Part shown: positions 49,753 through 59,869 of the stretch, in pieces | Layout of the letters: the number at the start of each line of letters is the position of its first letter | Position numbering within the stretch: position 1 is the first letter of the stretch | Origin: Thysanoteuthis rhombus | Taxonomy: Eukaryota; Mollusca; Cephalopoda; Oegopsida; Thysanoteuthidae | Assembly (NCBI GenBank): GCA_963457665.1 | Contig: OY735209.1 | Location: 5,417,417 to 5,481,416 of the forward strand | Reading direction: 5' to 3' | DNA length: 64,000 bases | Translations under genes and position numbers: made by a program | Notes under the pieces: generated by a model | The model's database searches: none | Told to the model about the DNA's origin: nothing | Seen by the model: only the letters and a program-made list of their open reading frames with translations

Positions 49753-51471
49753 ATGTATTCATATCAAGGAGTTCACATAAAAGACTTGCATACACAAATT
49801 AAAGAGAATCCATCTTCACATGGAGGGAGAAATTTTAAAACTCATGTGCAAACTCTCTTTGGAGAGAAACCATATTCATGTGAAGTGTGTGGATCAGCAT
49901 TTTCACACACTTCAAATTTGAAAACTCACATGCGGACACACACTGGTGAGAAACCTTATTCTTGTGAAGTGTGTGGTTCAGCATTTTCACACACTTCAAA
50001 TCTGAAAATTCACATGCGAACACATACTGGTGAGAAACCATACTCATGTGAAGTCTGTGGATCATCATTTTCGAACTCTTCAAATTTAAAAACTCACATG
50101 CGAACACACACCGGAGAGAAACCATATTCATGTGAAGTCTGTGGATCAGCATTTACACAGATATCATCTTTGAAAACTCATATGCGGACACACACTGGAG
50201 AGAAACCATATCCATGTGAGGTGTGTGGTTCAGCATTTACATTGAGATCATATTTAAAAACTCATATGCGGACTCACACTGGAGAAAAACCATATTCATG
50301 TGAAGTGTGTGGTTCAGCATTTGCATTGATATCAACTTTAAAAAGTCATATGCGCACACACACTGGAGAGAAGCCATATTCTTGTGAACTGTGTGGTTCA
50401 GCATTCCCAAGGGATGCAGATTTAAAGAGACACATGCGGACACACACTGGAGAGAAACCATATTCATGTGAAGTTTGTGGTTCAACATTTACGATGACAT
50501 CAAATCTAAAAAGACACATGCGGATGCACACTGGAGAGAAACCATATTCTTGTGAAGTGTGTGCTTCAGCATTTACACAGATATCGAGTTTGAAAACTCA
50601 CATGAAGATCCACAATGGAGAGAAATCATATTTATGTGTAGTGTGTGGTTCATTATTTTCTGACAATTCAAATTTAAAAAATCACATGCGGACACATACT
50701 GGCGAGAAACCATATTCATGTCAAATGTGTGGCTCTGCATACAAACAAATATCACATTTGGAAAGACACAGACGGAAACACACAGGTGAGAAACCATGTT
50801 TATGTAAATTGTGTGATTTTGCATTTTCAAATGGTACAGATTTGAATATTCATTTGCGGAAACACACTGGTGAGAAGCCTTATTCATGTGAAGTATGTGG
50901 TACAGCATTTTCAGTGGGATCGCATCTAAAAAGACATATGCGAACACATACTGGTGAAAAACCATATTCATGTGAAGTGTGTGGTTCAGCATTTACATTA
51001 ACTGCAAACTTAAAAAGACACATGCGGACGCACACTGGCGAGAAACCATATTCATGTAAAGTGTGTTGTTCAGCATTTTCAAGTGGTACAGATTTAAAAA
51101 CTCATCTGCAAATACACACTGGAGAGAAACCATATTCATGTAAAGTATGTGGTTCAGCATTTTCACTAAGATCACATTTAAAAAGACACATGCGCACACA
51201 CACTGGAGAGAAACCATATTCATGTGAAGTGTGTGGTTCTACATTTACAATTACATCAAATCTAAAAAGACATATGCGTACACACACTGGGGAGAAACCA
51301 TATTCATGTGTAGTGTGTGGTTCAGCATTTTCAAGGGATACTGATTTAAAAACTCACATGCGAACACACACTGGGGAGAAACCATATATATGTAAAGTGT
51401 GTGGATCAGCATTTGCACAGGTATCAACTTTAAAAAGACACATGCGAACTCACACAGGAGAGATACAATAA
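49753..51471 (+). CDS. C2H2 zinc-finger protein, 19 fingers, single coding exon
   Basis: Predicted 572-aa nuclear DNA-binding protein. The ATG at 49,753 is the first in frame; TGA at 49,720 closes the frame upstream. Residues 1-36 have no recognised domain. Then come 19 consecutive 28-residue units, each C-x2-C-x12-H-x3-H with a near-constant TGEKPY linker, ending in GEIQ. All cysteines and histidines are present in all 19. Finger 11 has Tyr for the usual Phe; fingers 9-12 are the most diverged. Helix positions -1/2/3/6 vary, for example HSNT (finger 1), QSST (4 and 9), RADR (7), QSHR (11) and RTDT (18), as expected for sequence-specific DNA recognition. No KRAB, BTB, ZAD or SET domain is seen. 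The target is unknown. It is probably a transcription regulator of the lineage-expanded poly-zinc-finger type; decayed fingers follow the stop. Confidence 0.93.
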   Translation: MYSYQGVHIKDLHTQIKENPSSHGGRNFKTHVQTLFGEKPYSCEVCGSAFSHTSNLKTHMRTHTGEKPYSCEVCGSAFSHTSNLKIHMRTHTGEKPYSCEVCGSSFSNSSNLKTHMRTHTGEKPYSCEVCGSAFTQISSLKTHMRTHTGEKPYPCEVCGSAFTLRSYLKTHMRTHTGEKPYSCEVCGSAFALISTLKSHMRTHTGEKPYSCELCGSAFPRDADLKRHMRTHTGEKPYSCEVCGSTFTMTSNLKRHMRMHTGEKPYSCEVCASAFTQISSLKTHMKIHNGEKSYLCVVCGSLFSDNSNLKNHMRTHTGEKPYSCQMCGSAYKQISHLERHRRKHTGEKPCLCKLCDFAFSNGTDLNIHLRKHTGEKPYSCEVCGTAFSVGSHLKRHMRTHTGEKPYSCEVCGSAFTLTANLKRHMRTHTGEKPYSCKVCCSAFSSGTDLKTHLQIHTGEKPYSCKVCGSAFSLRSHLKRHMRTHTGEKPYSCEVCGSTFTITSNLKRHMRTHTGEKPYSCVVCGSAFSRDTDLKTHMRTHTGEKPYICKVCGSAFAQVSTLKRHMRTHTGEIQ

Positions 51472-51775
51472 TCAGGTGATGCGTGCTGTTCATAATTTCA
51501 CGGAATTCAGTTTTGAAAACAATCATACTGACACACACTGGACAAAAACTATAATCATGTGCATTTTCTCTTGAGATGAGAGCATGTGAAGTGTCAGTTT
51601 AAATTATTTTGAAATGCAAATTTGCTAGACAATCTAGCCATAATCTTGTATGGAGTTTGATTCAGTGTTTCCACTGTGGTTATCTTTATAAATGCACACT
51701 GGGAAAAAAAAACTTATTCATGTGAAGTGTGTTGCTCAATGTATTCATTTGAAAACGCTTGCAAATAATCTGAAA
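51472..51775 (+). pseudogene. Decayed zinc fingers in the 3' flank
   Basis: The bases after the stop still align with finger repeats. In the coding exon the linker reads GGAGAGAAACCATATTCA; at 51,457 it reads GGAGAGATACAATAATCA, so the stop codon TAA sits exactly where the linker Tyr (TAT) should be. Finger-like text continues (TTTCACGGAATTCAG, ACACACACTGGACAAAAAC), with one base lost that shifts the frame. Further relics are at about 51,638-51,705 (CCACTGTGGTTATC, ATGCACACTGGG) and 51,712-51,770 (TATTCATGTGAAGTGTGTTG). The ancestral gene therefore encoded at least 21 or 22 fingers. Confidence 0.8.
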
Positions 51776-51794
51776 AATATCAAAATTCTATGAA

Positions 51795-52780
51795 ATGTGT
51801 TGTTCAATGATGCTGGGTGTATGCATTGTCCGAGGAGAAAAGTTGTAAAATGTAATGACAGAGTGTAAAAACATTAGTCTTAGGAGAAAAAGTAAATCAT
51901 ATGTGCACTTTAAAATTTTGTTCTAAAGAAGAGAGAAAAAAGGAAGAAAAAGAATTTGTAATGTTATATAATTTTGCATCTTACTTTTTCTTCCATGCAT
52001 GTGTCTGCAATATTTATAGAGTTGCATCACGTCCAAATAGTAATGTTTGCTTCAGACATCTCAGTGTAAGACACCATTAACCTAAACTTCTCGCTTTAAA
52101 ACTTTAACCCAAGTTGTTTTGCTCAGCCAATAAAAAACAAATATTGACTTGTTCTCATCAGATGGGATCACAATTGTATTTGTTTTGTGCAGTAACCACA
52201 AAGATAAACCTGGAGAACATTCAATGAAAATCAACATTTCAAAGGTGTTTTGTTGAATTCCTGAGTTTGACACAGAATTTGATACTTGCTCTCTGCCTTA
52301 GTGTGCGGTCTATCCTCAAATCGCAAATGAAAATATGAACGTGGTCCCGAAAATGTGTTCAACACCAGCTTGAATGTTCATAGCATGGTGGCACATGCTG
52401 ACTCACGGAAATTACTCCTCATTCCCCTCTGTGTCCTCTACTTGGTTTGTTTGCAATGGGGACAGTCTCAGAACTTTTTGATCACATCTCATATTTTGTG
52501 AATTTAAACTGATTTTCACGCTTTAAATTTCATTGAATTAGTCATATTATTCCCTGTGCTGGGTGCATGGTTTGTACCAGGGGGCAACATGTGTGAAATA
52601 TCATAAGTTTTAAAATGTCAGTAGTAGGAGAAAAAGTTGGGCATTCGAAAACTTAGCTCAAATAACAAGGGAAATGAAAAGAATTTGAAATGTAATAGAA
52701 TCCTGTATCCTGATTACCTTTTCTTCTATGTTTCTACAATACTTATATTAACATCAAAAATAGTAAGTTACCTTTTCTGC
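51795..52780. repeat. Diverged tandem pair (51,795-52,065 and 52,555-52,780)
   Basis: Both stretches contain, in order, GCTGGGTG(T/C)ATG, a TTTGTACC/ATTGTCCG section, TAAAATGT, AGGAGAAAAAGT, AAAGAATTTG(T/A)AATGT, TTTTCTTC(C/T)ATG, and an AATA(T/C)TTATA section. They are about 750 bp apart in the same orientation and clearly diverged. The region 52,070-52,550 between them has no gene I can support. A shorter repeat (CAAAAATAGTAAG / GAAAATAGTAAG) follows at about 52,757-52,822. Confidence 0.6.
52129..52134 (+). terminator. Candidate polyadenylation signal
   Basis: AATAAA lies 658 bases after the zinc-finger stop codon, followed within 60 bases by T/GT-rich sequence (TTGTATTTGTTTTGTG). It is the first canonical hexamer I noted downstream of the gene. 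AT-rich DNA makes chance matches common. Confidence 0.35.
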
Positions 52781-53451
52781 TATGAATGCTCATATATATA
52801 TTGACATTGAAAATAGTAAGATTCATAATAGCAACTTATTATGGAGAAAATTATCTAAAAATCTATTGAATGTAAGATTGCAATGCAATACAACTCATTT
52901 TTCTCCAAAAATTCAATTTAGGTCATGTGTCACTTGTGCAAATGGATAAATGGAATAAAATTCCTCCCCTTAGATTTTGAAATTCCCCCCAGGTTGCGAA
53001 CCTCTACTCTACTGAATGTTGGTAATTCTATACAATGTAAATGCTTACAGACCATTACTTCAGTCTACAGAGTTTCTCAGCTTTTATGTAGAGTATGGAC
53101 TGAGCTGTTTCTATTTTCTTTCTTATACACTTTGCAAAGTGAGTTTTGTTACTTGGAAAGTCCGTCTACTTCACAAACTCGTGGACCCATTTTTTTGCAA
53201 GGTCTGCCCACAGAAGGACCTCAGGTAAAACCTTAGTTGATGCTCTGCACTGAATGTTGGAGGTGTCCTCCAAGGAGCCAAACCATCCCCGGACCCAAAT
53301 CTCCAGCTACAACCCTGACAATAATTTTTTGTTTTTATTTTGAAATCCTGCTATTTCTCATAACTATCTCTTGTAAGTGGAGTAAATTCTGAATGCCAAA
53401 TCAATCGAGTATTGAGAAACCATCAACTAAAACTGGCTGGCTCTGTATGTA

Positions 53452-53800
53452 TTGTGTGAACAGGCTGCACTGATGGAGATAGAGGGCTGAAATTTCCAAC
53501 ATTTACTCCTTATTATGTTTTGAAAAGAAGGTTATTTTTTTTTTTCATAATCACCCCCACTAGAAAATTGTTTTTTAGTGGGAATGTAAGTTTCTGCTAA
53601 ATTGGTCTCTTAGTTTGTGTCTGGCTGTGTTGAATTTTTTTTTCAGTGATCCAAGAAAAGTCAAGAGAAGTTACATATTCAATGACCCGCCTTTTTTTCC
53701 AGTTTTTCATTTGATCATCCTCAACGTGGCATGCAGCCAAAAGACGTTCATCCTGTGACATTTTCTATTGAGTGACTTACCAGACCTGTATCATTTGATT
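53452..53800. repeat. Diverged ~340-bp repeat, copy downstream of the zinc-finger gene
   Basis: Partner of the repeat at 48,865-49,205, about 4.6 kb away in direct orientation. The best-conserved end is TTTCTATTGAGTGACTTACC near 53,760. The two copies bracket the zinc-finger gene. Confidence 0.7.
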
Positions 53801-54527
53801 AGCATTTAAAATTCAATTGAAGAATGTGAATTCTGTTTAGTTCCTGAAAATTGTCCATGTGCCTGTATTATCTAACTGAAAGAATCTGCCATTTTGAAAT
53901 ATAGGAAGTTCCCAAATTGAGAACATCTGATACAAACACTACTTGTACTTAAGAACAGGCTGCCATGAGTTACAGACAATGGTTCATAATGATGACTGGT
54001 GCGCTACTTTTGGAGGCATATCAAAGCATTTACGTTGTCAGCATTTCGTCATCTTGTGGGAAAACCATGCCTTTGACATCTCAAGTTAGATCACAGTAGC
54101 TATTGGTGTTGTGTTGTATGTGTATTATCAGGTTTTTTTCAACGTTGTACTTACGGCAACTTTGTAACTAATGCCTTCAAGGTGTAAAGCTGATGCAAGT
54201 GATGGTGAAAAGAAAACTAAGTAGAAACGATCACAACTGAACACTCGTTAAACGTGAACAATCCAAACTACATGGAAATAAAACTATTTGTACTTCATGA
54301 TTTTACGATTATTATTATTGTTGTTGTTGTTGTTTCTTTGATGGTTTTCAGCCATAGAAAGCAAATAAGTGTCTGTATAATATAATGCAATTCATAATCA
54401 TTCTGTCAGATCACATATATCCATTTCTCAATACATGACTGCTGCGCTGAAAGAGATGAATAGACTGAGAATAAACAAGATGAGAATTCGGCAAGAAAGC
54501 AGCTATTTGGGCCTTTGAATTACTGGC
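53801..54527. other. Non-coding DNA with a trinucleotide microsatellite
   Basis: No gene recognised. A short (ATT)n(GTT)n tract lies at 54,308-54,334. An AATAAA occurs near 54,286 without an associated gene. Confidence 0.5.
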
Positions 54528-54660
54528 GGCTGTTTAGCTCAATGGTAAGAGTATCACTATGTTGGAGTAGCGAGCCTATTGATTACTAGCTCGATATGTG
54601 GGTACTAGGGGCTCTTAAGGTTTGGGGGCCCCTCATACACAGAAATTAAAATACATGACA
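54525..54660 (+). mobile_element. tRNA-derived SINE-like fragment (degenerate)
   Basis: GGCGGCTGTTTAGCTCAATGG (21 bases at 54,524-54,544) resembles the 5' half of a tRNA. TAGCTCAATGG fits the polymerase III A box. About 55 bases later TAGCTCGATATG is a poor match to the B box. The arms do not fold into an intact cloverleaf and no anticodon can be assigned, so a functional tRNA is unlikely. A GGGGGCCCCT section follows. A decayed tRNA-related SINE is the simplest reading. Confidence 0.45.
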
Positions 54661-55012
54661 AATCATAAAATTCACACATCAAAGTCCATTATAGTTATAC
54701 ATACATAGAGAGGTTTGATGAGTTATATATCTGGAGTAAATGCTTGTAAATACATGACAGCAAAACTCCAAGTAGATATTTTGTTCCCATATTCTAATTA
54801 TTGTAGACTTGAATTACAGGCAGTAATTTCATTCATTTATTTAAAACAATTGAAGGCATTATATGTTGCAACCTGAAGGGGTGTAGAAAATGCCCGTACA
54901 GTTCAGTGCGAGAAGTCACTTTAGAAACCGGCAATCAGCACAGTTGTCACTACTAAAAGGGGTTGGGGAAAACAACGACACAGTTTGGATGTAGTTGATA
55001 CAGTTGTTGGTA
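54661..55012. other. Non-coding DNA, nothing recognised
   Basis: AT-rich sequence without open frames, clear repeats or RNA signals that I can support. It may include the tail of the SINE-like fragment. Confidence 0.4.
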
Positions 55013-55249
55013 TCATTCTTGTTGTTTGACCATCGCCTCCCCCTCTCTACCAGCAAGCACAGTAGGGGAACGACCCATATAAAGAGCAAACCATCTGGAG
55101 TTCCAGATGCGCTGTGGAAGCTCTGGTTTTAAAAGGCCACCATGAGCCTTTTCAGGCTGTTGGTTTTCACAAATGCAGGCAATACTTATTCTTTTTTGTC
55201 TCTGCATCAGTAAGTCTTCACCACATAATAATAACTGAATGGAATTCAT
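55013..55249 (-). pseudogene. Possible Ty3/gypsy-type integrase fragment
   Basis: A minus-strand open frame of 78 codons contains PEKAHGGLLKPELPQRIW. This resembles the short linker between the zinc-binding and catalytic parts of LTR-retrotransposon integrases (a G-L-L-x-P-x-P-x-R-x-W pattern). The upstream zinc-binding residues are not convincing and no catalytic DDE residues can be seen, so at best this is a small relic. The match is short and could be chance. Confidence 0.28.
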
Positions 55250-57794
55250 ACAAATTCATTTCTTATTAAGGAAACTGATTTTTTGATTATTATTTTTTTG
55301 TATGGAGGTGGGCTGGGGAAATTGCCCCCTCTGCCCCCTCATAAATCCTGCCCTGGATATGAATCAGACTGAGAGATGGCCCTCCGAATAGAACACATTC
55401 TCTACCTGGGATTCCCTGTAATCAAATACACAATGCTGATTTCTCTCCTGCAAGAGAATTTGGTTGTTTTCATGCTTATCTGTATCTTGAACATTTGTTC
55501 AAAACATGGGCGTCCACTTGGGATAAAGATCAAACAGGGCCACCATCTCTTTCCCTGGCTTAGGCCTTCTCACCTAGTCTGCCCCTAGTCAGTAAAGAAT
55601 AATAGTGCAGTACAATTGTTTTATGTAACCTTAAGTTGATTCTTTGCTCTTAACGGAGTTACTATCAAGAAGGGTCATTAGCATTCAAAGAGTTTTTTGC
55701 ACAATTGTACTCTTTTTTGTTGTCTGCATTGTTAACATGACTTTTGGGTTTGAGGGATGGCTAACCATATTTAGAGAGAAAAAGGTGAACACGTCCCTTT
55801 CTGGGAAGAAGTTTATATATAGACAGGGAACGCTGTTGGAAAGTGAGACAAATCAAGGAAGCAGACCCTATCAGCATGCCAAGTGAATGTATAAGTCAGA
55901 CAAGTGCAGAATTCAACCCGATGTGGCTTTCGTTATTCAACTGGGACAAGGTATGGAAATCCAAGCCTAACAAAGAAAGAGGAAGAAATGAACATTACCC
56001 AAATCCTATATTGTAACTTAACTACCATTGGAATATTCTGTCTACTGCCATCATATTCAGATATTACTACATAGAGGAAGGCAGTAGAATGAATCAGCCA
56101 AAATGTGTTAACAATCATCCGGTGCCAGGGTTACCATTAAAATATTCTGAAGATATCATTTAGCCCCCCCCCCTCCACCCAAAATGATAGTGGATGCTCA
56201 TGACTGAAATTTTTTTTTTTTTAATAAAAATTTGTGAAGTCTTCAATTTCAAGAAAAATAACAATATAACAAAATCTTAATCATTAACAGAATGTTAGTT
56301 ATGACTTTTGAATAATTAAAAGCAAAAACATTCCAGTGTCTAACATGTATAGCAATACTTTGAATAGTGCTCTTCTTGGGGTGGTATGTTCGGGGTATTG
56401 CTAGATAAATTAATTTAACTAAGTATAAGTCAGGAAGGAAAAGGTATTAAATTATAATATGATCCGAACTATGCAGTTTTTAACCAAAAATTTCGGAACA
56501 AATTAAACACGCTCTTCAAGGTGAACCTTCAATGCCTGCTGTTAAATCTGGCATAACCAGATTTGTTTTCAGAATTTTAGAAAACAAAATGATAAAGGCC
56601 AAATTGAATTGAAAATACTCCTAGTACCAGCTGTTTTACAATATTGATTGATAAGGACACTAGAATGTTTTCTCAGGTTACATCGTCCAGTAACTCCAGG
56701 CCCGTAGTTACACAGGGGGCCTTAGAACTGGGCATCAAGATGTGTGCCAGCGTCTGCCTTGAGCTGCATATGCAGGCCTTGGTGGCCTCGGTGGCAACAT
56801 TTTTTTTTGAAGGATCTTGTTTTGCCACTACCTGCTCTTAAGCAATACAAGTTGACCCATATCTTGCATGGGAGGTTGTGTCTGGAAGGAGAGGAGGTTG
56901 GTCCAGCAATGTAGTTGTGCAGATGAGATGATCCATTGCTGTTTCCACTGGCCCATCATCCAACCTGAACCAGGATCCGATGTTGAGGTTGGAAGTCACC
57001 ACGGAGGAGCGAAAGTGACTTCTTTTCAACCTTCGGTTGGAATTGTCTTGTTGCTGGGAGGATGGATACAATGTTGAACATGAGTATGCACATCAAAAAA
57101 AAAGATTGGAATGATTGTGACAGAGGCAGAACAAACAATGAATTTCAAAAATACAATCCTTATTCAGAAATATTGGTTCTAATTCAGTTGAGAGAGATTA
57201 TAAAAAGTTTTGTGATTCTACAAAACATTTTTCAGAAAACTGCAATCATCCTATTTGTCCGAGCCCCCATGAGAACAAAGTTGGTTTAATGTAGGCATAC
57301 CATGCACAAAAAATGTATGGGTTGGATGACTCAAAAATTCTCTTTCATCCACGCAGCTATTGTTGTATGGACACGGGCGCTGATCTTCAGGTCTCAAGAT
57401 GAAGCCTATTGGACTTGACTACACAGAGCAGTGCCAGGTCTCATGAGGGGAACCTCCAATCAGCCATGGCACCACACCTGTGTCCGTCTGGTCTGAAATG
57501 GTCATGTGAACAACTCAATTAACTAAAATCATCGTCAAGAATGAGGATGTAGAAGAGATTGACATTTTTAATACAGAACTCAAGATGTCCGTGTTAGTTA
57601 ATGGATGGGCAATGAGAAAGGCAGTATTGGACAGCGCACGTATTAAAAATGTCACTTGTGAGACACGGTTAAATGCTTTTAACTGATCAAGATAAAACTT
57701 TCCATGAATAAACTTTCCAACTAACCTGAAATTCCAGTTGGTGTAGAAGTTACTGAAAGTGAAATTTCCAGCAGGTATTGTCTGTAAAAATGTA
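55250..57794. other. Non-coding or unrecognised sequence
   Basis: Contains only short overlapping open frames on both strands (none above 80 codons) with no recognised domain. There is a CCCCTCTGCCCCCTC section near 55,325 of the kind seen in dispersed repeats, a C-rich run at 56,164-56,178 and a T run at 56,211-56,221. The 56,690-57,060 stretch is more GC-rich than its surroundings and might be a transposon fragment, but I cannot name it. Confidence 0.4.
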
Positions 57795-58241
57795 ATGATT
57801 GATTATAGTGCAATAAATAATGAAATTTCACAGCTCTCAAGTGAAGCCTCTACGAAGAAAACTAGGTTTGTTTTGAATTTTGTTAACGTAGCTAAGGTTT
57901 GCAGGGAATGCAGTGGACTGAGTATGTACCTCAACAAACCACTACTGTTTTCCTCTCAGAAACAAACTATTCTGATAACCAAAGTGATTTTATATTTTAC
58001 ACATAGCTGCTATAAAATCTCTAACATAAGAAGACAAAAAGGAAATGAAGTTACACAGACAATTTTCTCGTGCCGATATTTTAAGGGGAGTAAATATTCT
58101 TTTGATAATGAATTTTTGAAGATAATTGAAAATGATGAAATTGCGCAAGACATTTACCAAATGTGGATAGTTGATTTAGTGTACATGGGAGTGGAATCTG
58201 ATGGTTCGCTTTCACGTGCAAAATACAAATATCAATTATGA
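57795..58241 (+). CDS. Hypothetical protein, 148 codons, unrecognised
   Basis: Open from before 57,759; the first ATG is at 57,795 and the stop is TGA at 58,239. The predicted protein has two or three scattered cysteines in its first half, a basic centre (IRRQKG), and a C-terminal section containing DIYQMWIVDLVYMGVESDG. No domain or signal peptide is recognised. There is no splice or promoter evidence. In DNA this AT-rich, 148 open codons is uncommon but not impossible. It could be an exon, a transposon relic or chance. Confidence 0.25.
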   Translation: MIDYSAINNEISQLSSEASTKKTRFVLNFVNVAKVCRECSGLSMYLNKPLLFSSQKQTILITKVILYFTHSCYKISNIRRQKGNEVTQTIFSCRYFKGSKYSFDNEFLKIIENDEIAQDIYQMWIVDLVYMGVESDGSLSRAKYKYQL

Positions 58242-59734
58242 TCTCCCTTTTGTACTGTTTTCAGTCTCTAATATGGTGGACTAGGATCGTAATGTGTGAT
58301 TGAGGTTTGACACTGTTATTATAGACTGCAGTACCGACCTTGGCTATTTGGAGGCTCGATAGGATCATACTAATTTCGGGGGACAAGATGAGAAAGCCCT
58401 TTACATGTTCATGATAATTTCTATTGGTCGGACTGGAAAATGATTTCATTTTCTTTCTAGGAAAAGACAAACCTCTTTTAATATGAAACATTTATAATCC
58501 AATCAATTACAAAATCACGTCGTTAGCTGTTTTTAATGAGAAGATAGATTGGGTTTTGCTTTTTAAAAATATTTTTCCATAGGAAGTGGTGTCTAATCTG
58601 GAGATCGGCCATTGGTTCATCAGTTCTCTGTTTACATACAGAGACCCATTTCTCTTCCCCTGTAAACATTCGATGAAGAAATGTTTTTTTCCTTTTTGCT
58701 TTGCAAAATCACGCAGATCAATGAATGTTGGGCTCTGCTTTCAGCTGCAAGTTTGTGCAGGACTCAAAATTCCTGATCTGCTAACCCCCCTGATCTATTG
58801 AAGATACTCTTGTACAGTAGACCATGTTGAATTCAGTTATTCTGATACTTTTTCCATGTTTTGACAAGGGTTTGTCTCAACAACAGTGTTAATACGTTGT
58901 CCTGCAACTCTGGCCTTTACTAATGACAGGCATAATACAGGTCTAATTTGCTCAATAGGAATTTGGTGCAACAATAATGGCATCTTGTGCATTTGGATAA
59001 ATATTGCTAATTCTTTAGGTGGCCGTTTTTGCATTGTAACTAAGATGAAATTCTTGGAGTATATAATGAGGGATACAACCCTCCCCAATTGTTTAGTCAT
59101 TCACCTTGAATGATACGATGAGGAAACGAAAATACAATCACAATTTGACGAATAACACCTGTGTATCTGGAAGAATATTCAATTCAAATAAAATAAAAAA
59201 ATGACATTACTCTCTAATACCTTTAATGATATAATTTTACATTATGGAAAGTGCAGTATATTACTTGGTTATGTAGAAGCTCTATTGGATCATGAATATA
59301 GTAAGTAACAAGTTTAAATGAACTTTCCATGTTCATGATTTAAGTCAAGATACAATTAAGTTCTATGAGATTTTGAACTGAGTTAGAAAATCCAATAAAA
59401 TAGCATTTCTAATTTGACAGCAGAATGTATAAATTATTCAAAGAAAAAGTCGCAACTCATGAAACTCAAGCACATTTGAATGACATCTTTTTATTTCAAT
59501 CTCTTATTAAGCATGAAATATTTGGAAAGGTAGCTCAAGTGGTCAGCAGAGTATACAAATCATTCAGAGATGAAGTCATAAGTCTCAGAACTCAAGAATG
59601 TTTGATTACTCAACACTTTTATCCAACATAAATGTGAAGTAGAAAATAACATGAAATTAATCTGAAAAAGTTTTCTCTTCAAAAAAAAAATTTCAGAAAA
59701 TGGAGTGATGAAAGCAGGAAAATAATTTTCAATG
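58242..59734. other. Unrecognised sequence, no supported gene
   Basis: Several short open frames (60-90 codons) overlap on both strands around 58,586-59,113 and 59,425-59,631. None shows a recognisable domain. The minus strand from 59,100 down to 58,590 is moderately open with a few stops and may be a decayed coding sequence of unknown type. Confidence 0.35.
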
Positions 59735-59837
59735 ATTTCTTTTTTATACATCCTCATATGACGAATGAAACATGACTGTTTTTGTAATTGGAGATCTGCA
59801 CTTTGCAAAGAATATGGTTTCTCTCCAGTGTTCATTA
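59735..59837 (-). pseudogene. Isolated dead C2H2 zinc finger
   Basis: The minus strand reads NTGEKPYSLQSADLQ then SCFIRHMRMY. The linker TGEKPYS and the helix end (IRHMRM) match a C2H2 finger. Both zinc cysteines are replaced or out of phase (Leu and Ala), and the last His is Tyr. Only about one finger remains. It is in the opposite orientation to the intact gene 8 kb upstream, so it is either a separate dead copy or an inverted fragment. Confidence 0.6.
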
Positions 59838-59869
59838 CTTCTGCTCTTGGTTCTTTCAGCTGCCTCTTT

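Noticed and set aside
49835..51538. Minus-strand open frames of 61-139 codons opposite the zinc-finger gene
   Set aside because: They are shadows of the finger repeats. Their repeated LHMNMVS-type text is the reverse complement of the GEKPYSCE codons.
52925..53236. 103-codon and overlapping 70-codon plus-strand open frames
   Set aside because: No recognisable domain, two competing frames, and location in a flank with old duplications. I cannot support a gene.
54525..54605. Functional tRNA gene
   Set aside because: The A box is fair, but the B box is poor, the acceptor arms do not pair and no anticodon loop can be assigned.
58586..59113. Overlapping open frames on both strands, possible decayed coding sequence
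   Set aside because: Moderately open but with stops, and no motif I can name on either strand. Kept only as an unrecognised region.
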